Origin: Nephthysia sp036513515
Lineage (GTDB): Bacteria > Chloroflexota > Dormibacteria > Dormibacterales > Dormibacteraceae
Length of the DNA: 7,049 bases
Assembly: GCA_036513515.1 (NCBI GenBank)
Contig: DATBYW010000257.1
Location: forward strand, 1 to 7,049
Reading direction: 5' to 3'
Made by a program: the position numbers and the translations under genes. The notes beneath the pieces were generated by a model, which was given only the letters and a program-made list of their open reading frames with translations, searched no databases and had not been told where the DNA came from. Position 1 is the stretch's first letter; the number at the start of each line of letters is the position of its first letter. Positions 1 to 5,410 of the stretch are shown here, piece by piece.

Positions 1-74
1 TCGCAACTCGACGGCTGAGGCCGGCGGAGTCGGCGCGCGTGCAACCACAACCACTGTTGACAAGGAGAACCACC

Positions 75-722
75 ATGAGCACCCTGACCGAAACGATTGC
101 CGGAGTCACGATCCCGGACAGCCGCCTGGTCCGCGAAGCGACCGAGCTGGTCCGCGACGCCGCGCCCGCGTTGCTGTTCAACCATTCGCGGCGGGTCTAT
201 CTGTTCGGAATGTTGCAGGGCCAGCGGCGCGGCCTCAGTCCGGACCCTGAGCTCCTCTACGTCGGCGCGATGTTCCACGACCTGGGGCTCACCGACAAGT
301 ACCGCACCAAGGACCAACGCTTTGAGGTGGATGGTGCCGACGAGGCTCGCCGGTTCCTGGCCTCCCACGGCATTGACGAAGACGCCGCGACCCGGGTGTG
401 GACGGGCATCGCCCTGCACACCACTCCTGGCATTCCCCAGTTCTTGGCCCCTGAGATCGCTCTGGTCACGGCCGGAGTCGAGACCGACGTTCTCGGCATC
501 GGCTACAAAGACCTCGACCCGGCTGACGTTCAGGCGGTGACGGCGGCTCATCCGCGGCCGGATTTCAAGCGACAGATCCTGGCCGCTTTCACCAACGGCT
601 TCCGGGATCGCCCGGACACCACTTTCGGCACGGTAAACGCCGACGTCCTCGCTCATTTCGTTCCCGGTTTCGTCCGAACCGATTTCGTCGAGGTCATCCA
701 GAAGAACGCCTGGCCGGAATAA
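75..722 (+). CDS. HD-domain metallohydrolase, cyanamide-hydratase-like
   Basis: A 215-residue protein, complete in the window. It shows the H...HD...D metal-binding pattern of HD-domain hydrolases: His37 in FNHSRRVYLFG, His68-Asp69 in AMFHDLGLTDKY, His115 in IALHTT, and a probable final ligand Asp138 in GVETDVLGIG. The NHSxRVYxFG block and the overall length resemble the cyanamide hydratase/Ddi2-type branch of the HD superfamily, soluble metal-dependent enzymes. Many bacterial members have no known substrate, so activity on cyanamide is not established here. The start at 75 is chosen because AGGAG lies at 63-67, seven bases upstream; an in-frame GTG at 39 lacks such a site. There is no signal peptide or membrane segment. 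A hairpin shortly after the stop suggests a single-gene transcript. The HD-family call is secure; the subfamily and substrate are inference. Confidence 0.88.
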   Translation: MSTLTETIAGVTIPDSRLVREATELVRDAAPALLFNHSRRVYLFGMLQGQRRGLSPDPELLYVGAMFHDLGLTDKYRTKDQRFEVDGADEARRFLASHGIDEDAATRVWTGIALHTTPGIPQFLAPEIALVTAGVETDVLGIGYKDLDPADVQAVTAAHPRPDFKRQILAAFTNGFRDRPDTTFGTVNADVLAHFVPGFVRTDFVEVIQKNAWPE

Positions 723-750
723 ATCGGGCCGCACTGTTCGCGATCCTCGC

Positions 751-776
751 AGGGACCGGCTTGACGGCCGGTCCTT
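751..776 (+). terminator. Terminator-like hairpin after the HD gene
   Basis: A perfect 8-bp inverted repeat, GGACCGGC (753-760) and GCCGGTCC (767-774), encloses a 6-nt loop. One A-T and one G-T pair extend it to 751-776. It starts about 28 nt after the HD-gene stop. The following bases (TTCGGCTGTTCTT) are only moderately T-rich, so it is not a textbook intrinsic terminator, but its strength and place fit that role. Confidence 0.6.
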
Positions 777-877
777 CGGCTGTTCTTGCCGGCGCCGAAC
801 CTGAGGGCCGGGGGCAGGTCGTCGACCATCGCCTCCCGCCCCCCTTGATGAAACAGCCAACTCCTCCCTTCGAACGA

Positions 878-915
878 GGACACAAACGTCCGAGTGGACG
901 GCGACGCACCCGTCG
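878..915 (+). other. Tandem, partly exclusive hairpins upstream of a small gene
   Basis: Three short perfect inverted repeats sit in 38 bases: GGAC/GTCC (878-881 with 888-891), CGTCC/GGACG (887-891 with 896-900) and CGACG/CGTCG (902-906 with 911-915). The first two share the arm at 888-891 and cannot form together. The rest of the 723-984 gap shows no convincing coding frame or promoter. Short stems are common in GC-rich DNA, so a leader or attenuator role is only a possibility. Confidence 0.2.
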
Positions 916-984
916 AGCGGCGCCAAGCTTCCCAGAGAAGCGATACCCGAGTCGGAGGGAGCGCTCCAACCAGGAGGAACAACA

Positions 985-1170
985 GTGATGAGAGAAGACG
1001 AAGCCACTTCGAAACCGACCACTGACCTGTGGGCGCAGCTCGAAGACCTGCTGCAAACGGTGCGGTTGGCTGAAGCCAACTGGCGGCTGGACGACAGGAT
1101 CGACCTGGCCGTACGTCTTGCCCGATCGCGGGAGAAGGGTTCTTCGGCTCAATGGCCATCGGGTCGCTGA
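985..1170 (+). CDS. Small protein, paralogue of the product at 4947-5108
   Basis: I do not recognise a named family. The product has 61 residues from the GTG at 985, or 60 from the adjacent ATG at 988. AGGAGG at 972-977 is a strong Shine-Dalgarno with spacing 7 to the GTG and 10 to the ATG; I keep the GTG, but the ATG is equally possible. The protein is acidic and helical-looking, with no signal peptide or membrane helix. Its core, from about residue 16 to 47 (WAQLEDLL..., EANWRLDDRIDLAVRLA), aligns without gaps to the C-terminal end of the small protein at 4947-5108, with about 18 of 32 positions identical by hand count. That two-copy conservation plus the ribosome binding site is the main evidence that it is a real gene. 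The last residues (SSAQWPSGR) have no counterpart and may be divergent tail. It runs toward the regulator gene, which is convergent with it. Confidence 0.65.
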   Translation: MMREDEATSKPTTDLWAQLEDLLQTVRLAEANWRLDDRIDLAVRLARSREKGSSAQWPSGR

Positions 1171-1300
1171 GATCGGGCTCCGCCGGCCGGGCGGCCCTGA
1201 GCGTCGAGCAGGTGCGAGCGCTGCAGGAGACGTTCGCGGGCGGCCTGCATGCTGCCTTCGTGGTGTGCGCCCTGCTCGCAGCACCCGCGACCCCTAAGCC
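1152..1300 (+). pseudogene. Possible remnant of a major-facilitator (DHA2-type) transporter C-terminus
   Basis: A frame open from ATG 1152 encodes, over about 1195-1290, residues such as LSVEQVRALQETFAGGLHAA followed by FVVCALLAA. This resembles the loop and last membrane helix of EmrB/QacA-type transporters, where an 'AF..GLHxAFxV..LLA' pattern precedes the C-terminus. The hydrophobic stretch then breaks into proline- and glycine-rich sequence and the inverted repeats at 1297-1326, so no complete gene exists here. The start overlaps the end of the preceding small gene and there is no clear ribosome binding site. It may instead be chance coding-like sequence in GC-rich DNA. Confidence 0.25.
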
Positions 1301-1326
1301 CGGATTCGGGCTAAGTCAGCCCTTAG
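1297..1326. terminator. Overlapping inverted repeats between convergent genes
   Basis: Three arms alternate here: AGCCCG (1297-1302) pairs with CGGGCT (1307-1312) around a GATT loop; GGGCT (1308-1312) can instead pair with AGCCC (1318-1322); and CTAAG (1311-1315) pairs with CTTAG (1322-1326). The site is about 50 nt beyond the regulator's stop on the minus strand and about 130 nt beyond the small gene's stop on the plus strand, a suitable place for a bidirectional terminator. Neither side has a clear T-tract. Confidence 0.35.
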
Positions 1327-1374
1327 TTCGGGAGGGCGGGAGTTCCATGCACATTACCCTCCACTGCACCAAGT

Positions 1375-4114
1375 TCAGCGCAAGCGGCTGGCAGTCCTGA
1401 CGCCGGAAGGTGCAAGCAGGCCGAGGGCGCGAGCCAGCTGGACGGCCTGCCCACGGCGGTGCGCGCCAAGCTTGGCGTAGAGGTGGCGCATGTGCGTCTT
1501 GACGGTGTTCACCGACAGGTAGACCTCGTTCGCGATCTCTGGCACCGAAAGGTTGGTCGGCAGGTAGCGCAGGATCCGGCTCTCACTCTCGCTGAGCGGC
1601 TCGCGCAGCCTGTCCTCATCGCCGGGCCCCGATGCGGGATTTCTTCCGGTCAGCAGGTTCAGGATTTCGGAGACCAGCGAGGCGTGCGTGGTTCGACGTC
1701 GGGAATGGCGTTCGAGCAGTGTCGGCGCTGGGTGGATGAGGAACGGTAAGACGGCGCCGTCCGGCTCGACTATATCGAGGGCTCGCTCGAGCGCCTGGTC
1801 GGCGCCATCAGCGTCGCCGATAGCGTCTCGTGCGATCGCGTCCAATACAAGAGCATGAATCACCCAACCGCGGTTCGTCACGGGGGCGGAACCATCGATG
1901 ACGGGCGCGAGCGTGACGGTCGCCGCCTGCGGGTCGCCTTGAGCCACCTGGAGCTCCGCAATGACGGTGCGCGTATCTCCAATCCCACGCTCCCGCTCGT
2001 CCATCTCAGCGAGCGCCTGTTCGACAGCTTCGATCTTGCCCATCCGCAGGAGGCTCCTGAGGATGAACACTCGTGCCTGCGTCGCCAGCGTGTGCGGTGT
2101 GACGACGGACTCGGCCTGCCGCCCGGCTGCCTGGAACGCGGCGAGCGCGTCACCGTCACGGCCTCGGGCCGACTCGAGCGAGCCACGAGCAATGTGGACC
2201 ATCATTCGAGCCATCGGTTCGGCCTCTGCTCGAATCACACGCTCAACGCGCTCCAGCCAGCGCTCTCCCTCTTCGAGCCTTCCCTGCCAGACCAGCGTGT
2301 TGCCGAGCGTCACGTAGGCGGCAAACACGATTCGCTCGTCGCTCCAGCCGTGCCGTTGAGCGAGCTCGATCGCCTGCATGCTGAGCTCCGTTGCCAGCGC
2401 AAACGATCTGAGTCTCGTGAGCAGCGCCCAATGCCCCAGGGCGCCGATCTCGAGAAACGGGCGGTTGATCTGGCGCGCCAGTTCCACGCCTTGTTCGAGG
2501 TGGCGCTCCGCCTCCTCGGCTCGGTTCGACCAGAGCTCGGCGATGCCGAGGTTGATCAAGGCCAGCGCGCGCAGGTCGTCGCCGACTCCAGGCTGCGATG
2601 CGTCCGGGGTCCCGGCTGGTGCGAGCAGGCGCCGTGCCTCCTCGACAACTGCCGGGAGGTTGCCACGTAGGCCTGCGAGGACCAGCCGAAGGACGGCAAG
2701 GGTGACCTCGAATCGTCCGCGTCGGTCCATGGGCATCGCCGCCAACCCCCCGGTTGCGAGCGCCAGGTGCCGCTCCGCGCCGTCCAAAGAACCTTGGCGC
2801 CGCTCGTCAAACGCCATCAGTGCAGTGAGCTCTGCATCGGCGGCCACTGTTCCGGCTGGGAATCCGGCGAGGAGCTCGTGCGCGGTGGCACCCTGTCCGT
2901 TGATCTCGAGGCTGAACCAGATGTCTGAGAGAAGACGAGCGGCAAGGCTCCAGCTCTGCGCGGCTTGCGCGTGGCGGATCGCCTCGATCGGATACCCGTG
3001 CTCCGCGTACCACTCAGCGGCAGAGCCGTGGAGCCCGGAGAGCTCGCTCGGAGCGCTGCGCCGCAGCTCCAGCTGCAGCAGGTCCGCGAAGAGCTGGTGG
3101 TAGCGAAACCACGAACGCCGCGCATCCAGCGAGACCACGAACGCGTTGGCCTCTTCAAGCTCCTGCAAGATCCGCTCCCCACCGGAACCTCCGGTGAGGA
3201 GGTCGGCGAGTGGCCCATTCACCCGGTCAAGCACCGAGGTCCGCAACAGGAGCCGCCTGACCTCCTCCGGCTGGCGGTCCAGCACCTCGGCGAGCAGGTA
3301 CTCGGCGACTGTGCGCTCGCTGCCGGAGAACTCGGCGGCGAATCGCTCCGGGTCCGGGTGCCCGGCCAGCGACAGTGCCGCCATTCTCAGTCCGGCGGCC
3401 CAGCCTTCGGTCCGCTGGACCAGCAGCTCCAGGGCAGAGTCCGACAGCTCCACCTCGGCCGCCTCAAGCAGCACTTGAGCCTCCTCGAGCGTGAAGCGGA
3501 GATCGGCTGCTCGAATATCGATGAGCTCGCCCTCCAGCCGCAGACGGTGCAGGCCGAGCCGCAGGTCGTGGCGGGTGGCGAGCACGTACCGCAGCCCCGG
3601 TGGCGAGCGCATCAACAAAAGCTCGAGCTGGCGCAGCGCCTGGTCGGAACGCAGCTCGTGGAGATCGTCGATCACCAGCCAAACCCGCTCCTCGACCAAA
3701 GCGAGATCCTCCAGCAGCCTCTCGACGACCGCCCAGCCATCGAGATCGGGCGCCGCCGTCAGATGCCGCACCAGCCTGGATCCGGCGCTTGTGTGACGGA
3801 GCGCGTCGACGACCGAGATCCAGAATCGCTGTGGATCCCGTCCATCGCGTCCCACCGAAACCCACGCGGCGCTCTCCGCCAGCCCCGCGTCACGAATCCA
3901 GGAACGCAGCAAGATGGTCTTCCCGCTCCCCGCCGGCGCCGACAGCTGGGCGACCCGCCCTGTTCCCGCGAGCCGCTCGAAGAGCGGGCGGCGAGAGACG
4001 ATCCCCCCCTGACTCCGGGAGCCAGTGGAACGTCGCCAGTTTCGGAACGGACTCTAGACCCCACCCCGCATAGATCTTCGCACCCGTAACCGATTTTGAC
4101 CTGCTGGGCACCAC
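1375..4114 (-). CDS. LuxR-family LAL (MalT-like) ATP-dependent transcriptional regulator, N-terminal frameshift
   Basis: A large ATP-binding LuxR regulator, expected to bind DNA in the cytoplasm in response to an unknown signal. Undoing the frameshift described below gives a 912-residue product from GTG 4114, within the usual LAL length. Domains in that numbering: lead-in with SRRPLFERL about 40-48; Walker A APAGSGKT about 59-66; Walker B VWLVIDD about 144-150; sensor-like segment RYVLATRHDLRL about 175-186; helical TPR-like middle about 300-780; LuxR helix-turn-helix about 840-900 (LSESESRIL, SVPEIANEVYLSVNTVKTHM, YAKLGAHRRGQAV). The main frame is open from 4053 to the stop at 1375-1377, but no ATG, GTG or TTG occurs in it before TTG 3912, which lies after the Walker A lysine. 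The lead-in VPKLATFHWLPESGG is in another frame starting at GTG 4114 or 4111. The two join at C7 on the plus strand (4003-4009); one base fewer gives a continuous protein. The true start is unsure. Confidence 0.9.
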
Positions 4115-4124
4115 CCTCGGTGGT
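4110..4124. promoter_or_regulatory. Inverted repeat over the regulator's candidate start codons
   Basis: ACCACC (4110-4115), CTC, GGTGGT (4119-4124) is a perfect 6-bp inverted repeat. On the minus strand it covers the tandem GTG codons at 4114 and 4111, the only usual starts available to the regulator's N-terminal frame. It could fold in the mRNA and limit translation, or be a protein-binding site, or be chance. No clear Shine-Dalgarno precedes these codons. Confidence 0.25.
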
Positions 4125-4216
4125 CACGGGGGGGCGCTTCAGACTCCTGAGAATCCGATTCGAACCGTGTGTCGACCACCCCGCGCTCGCCGGATTGACT
4201 TTAAACCCCCGCAACG

Positions 4217-4235
4217 ATCACCCGGTTCGGGTGAT
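4217..4235. promoter_or_regulatory. Perfect palindrome between divergent genes, candidate operator
   Basis: ATCACCCG-GTT-CGGGTGAT has perfect 8-bp arms and a 3-nt spacer. It lies about 100 bp upstream of the regulator's likely start and about 115 bp upstream of the divergent small gene, the usual place for an operator. Its minus-strand reading shares the 14-mer ATCACCCGAACCGG with 4599-4612. Dyad symmetry suits a dimeric regulator, such as the neighbouring LuxR protein, but that link is inference. Confidence 0.5.
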
Positions 4236-4350
4236 GTGCCCTCACCCTCGGCTGCCCGACGATGACATGGACGATGATCGAGCCATCCACGACTCCACGC
4301 TGGCGTCCGTTGGCGAAAGCCGATTCCTCTGCAGGCTCCCGGTGCTGAGC

Positions 4351-4593
4351 ATGGCCGGCCACCGGCGCGATTCGCAGCTCTCGCCGCACTTCGAGTTCCG
4401 TGTTCGCAATCACCTGGGCGAGACGATGCTGGGCGCGTTCCCTGGGCTGCAAGCTGAGACAAGTGGCAAGGACACCCTTTTGAGGGGTACCCTGCCGGAC
4501 CAGGCCGCGCTGCATGGCGTGTTGGCCGAGATCGAGGCCCTCGGGCTCGAACTGATCGAGCTCTGGCGGCTGCCCCGCAACCCCAGCGACTGA
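4351..4593 (+). CDS. Small conserved-looking protein divergent from the LAL regulator
   Basis: An 80-residue protein with strong high-GC codon use and no signal peptide or membrane helix. The body (HFEFRVRNHLGETMLGAFPG, then DTLLRGTLPDQAALHGVL and AEIEALGLELIELWRLP) alternates predicted strands and helices. From memory it resembles short hypothetical proteins found in actinobacteria, with a 'RVRG.L..TLL.AFPGL' opening and a 'DQAALHGVL..IEALGLEL.E.RR' ending. I know of no assigned function. The start is uncertain. ATG 4351 gives the length I expect of such proteins, but only a weak GCAGG lies 15 nt upstream. In-frame ATG codons at 4267 and 4234 would add 28 or 39 residues of less typical composition, and the latter would start inside the palindrome. 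It is transcribed away from the regulator, so the two may share control. A hairpin follows its stop. Confidence 0.75.
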   Translation: MAGHRRDSQLSPHFEFRVRNHLGETMLGAFPGLQAETSGKDTLLRGTLPDQAALHGVLAEIEALGLELIELWRLPRNPSD

Positions 4594-4598
4594 GCCAA

Positions 4599-4640
4599 AT
4601 CACCCGAACCGGCTACGTCGACTTGCGCCGGCGCGGGTGA
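4599..4640 (+). terminator. Interrupted hairpin after the small gene, sharing a 14-mer with the upstream palindrome
   Basis: TCACCCG (4600-4606) pairs with CGGGTGA (4634-4640); after a 2x2 internal loop, CCGGC (4609-4613) pairs with GCCGG (4627-4631) around a 13-nt loop. It begins 7 nt after the small gene's stop, as a terminator would, but lacks a T-tract. Bases 4599-4612 (ATCACCCGAACCGG) repeat the minus-strand sequence of the palindrome at 4217-4235, so it may instead be a second regulatory half-site. Confidence 0.45.
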
Positions 4641-4886
4641 GGCTTGCTCCGACAGACCGGAGTCTCGATGCTCTGTGCGTCTGACGTTCCTTGCGTTGCC
4701 TTCCCCTCTTTAGGGAGCGGATTCGCGACGCTGCAGTCTGGACTGTTGCTGATTGCAGGACGTTACAGCCCCCGCAGAGCCGCCCTTCGCAAAGTACCAG
4801 GCCATCTGCGCATCCTTCAATCGGACGGAGAGCTAACAGTCCAGGTGAACGGCGACATCACCCTGAATCCGCGACAGACTGAGCGC
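4641..4886. other. Intergenic stretch without a supported gene
   Basis: A frame is open through this stretch into the small gene at 4947, beginning at a TTG at 4644. Its third-codon positions are much less GC-rich than in neighbouring genes, the sequence shows no recognisable motif, and there is no ribosome binding site at 4644. I read it as upstream, promoter-bearing DNA for the small genes. I could not pick out a convincing -35/-10 pair. Confidence 0.4.
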
Positions 4887-4915
4887 ATGGACGCAATCCA
4901 CCGGTCAGCGGATCC

Positions 4916-4935
4916 CCTTTCCTCACAGAGGAAGG
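4916..4935 (+). promoter_or_regulatory. Hairpin that would mask the small gene's Shine-Dalgarno
   Basis: TTCCTC (4919-4924), loop ACA, GAGGAA (4928-4933) is a perfect 6-bp stem. CC at 4916-4917 can add two pairs with GG 4934-4935 across a one-base bulge. The right arm, GAGGAAGG at 4928-4935, is the only Shine-Dalgarno-like sequence before ATG 4947. Folding would hide it, a possible translational switch. The 3-nt loop is tight. Confidence 0.35.
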
Positions 4936-4946
4936 CGAAGACGGGA

Positions 4947-5108
4947 ATGCCGGCCCGCATAGTGAGGCCCGCACTCCCTGACCGGTCCAATCGTGACGCC
5001 CCTGACGTGCAGACACAGTTCGAGACACTGTTGGACCAGGTTTGGCGCTGCGAGGCTGAATGGCGTTTCGACGATCGCCTGGACCTCGCCACACGGCTGC
5101 GGCGCTGA
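4947..5108 (+). CDS. Small protein, paralogue of the product at 985-1170
   Basis: I do not recognise a named family. With ATG 4947 the product is 53 residues. GAGGAAGG at 4928-4935 is 11 nt upstream; an in-frame ATG at 4887 would add 20 residues and has no clear site. The N-terminal 20 residues are basic and proline-containing. The rest (QTQFETLLDQVW, then EAEWRFDDRLDLATRLRR) aligns with the core of the 985-1170 protein, sharing E-A-x-W-R-x-D-D-R-x-D-L-A-x-R-L. The protein stops right at the end of this shared block, so the block may be the functional unit, perhaps a short amphipathic helix pair for a protein contact. The next gene begins one base after this stop, which suggests translational coupling. 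No membrane helix or signal peptide is seen. Confidence 0.65.
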   Translation: MPARIVRPALPDRSNRDAPDVQTQFETLLDQVWRCEAEWRFDDRLDLATRLRR

Positions 5109-5109
5109 G

Positions 5110-5358
5110 ATGACCGCCTTCGCCATGCGTCGCAACGAGATTCGGCTGGCAGCTGATCTGCTGGCCCGGGCTGAAGCCTGGGTCGACCAGGCCGCACCTG
5201 AGCTACAGGTCGACATCGCGCGAATTCGGGCCCAGCTGCTGGTCCGAGCCGACCGTCTGATGGATCGGCCGGTTGCTGGTGTCCGACCAACTATCGATGG
5301 GCGACCGCTCACACTCCATGTAGTTGGGAAAGGCTTGACCTCTTCTGGGAGTACGTGA
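5110..5358 (+). CDS. Hypothetical small helical protein, coupled to the preceding gene
   Basis: I recognise no family. The frame gives 82 residues from ATG 5110, arranged as TGAGATG with the previous stop at 5106-5108, so it would probably be translated by reinitiation or coupling. Residues about 1-52 (AADLLARAEAWVDQAAPELQ, then VDIARIRAQLLVRADRLMD) are strongly helix-forming, with heptad-like hydrophobic spacing and many charged residues, consistent with a short coiled coil. The last 30 residues (after RPVAG) look less constrained and codon bias weakens there, so the tail may be non-conserved. An internal ATG six codons in is an alternative start. There is no signal peptide or membrane segment. 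The catalase-like gene follows after 52 bp, so all three genes could lie on one transcript. Confidence 0.55.
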   Translation: MTAFAMRRNEIRLAADLLARAEAWVDQAAPELQVDIARIRAQLLVRADRLMDRPVAGVRPTIDGRPLTLHVVGKGLTSSGST

Positions 5359-5410
5359 AAGACTCACCAAGTCGCTGACGGCGGGGCCTGCAGGGAGGCG
5401 AGATCTTCGA

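Noticed and set aside
1..18. Possible last codons of an upstream gene ending at TGA 16-18
   Set aside because: Five codons are too few to support any gene call.
57..62. TTGACA, a consensus -35 hexamer
   Set aside because: It overlaps the Shine-Dalgarno of the HD gene and lies 13 bases before its ATG, leaving no room for a -10 and a transcript start.
761..988. 75-residue plus-strand frame
   Set aside because: It starts inside the terminator-like hairpin, has no Shine-Dalgarno and a basic, proline-rich composition; more likely intergenic.
653..1284. Minus-strand open frames of 168 and 196 residues
   Set aside because: They are arginine- and proline-rich, without motifs or ribosome binding sites, and antisense to the better-supported HD and small genes.
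2965..4089. 374-residue plus-strand open frame, and others at 1855-2670 and 2378-3103
   Set aside because: They lie antisense to the regulator, whose domains and motifs are clear. They are low-complexity shadows of a GC-rich gene, with no motifs of their own.
3759..4214. Third minus-strand frame over the regulator's N-terminus as its true start
   Set aside because: Its residues (GDVPLAPGVRGGSSLAARSS) do not fit the LAL lead-in or Walker A; the frame from GTG 4114 fits better.
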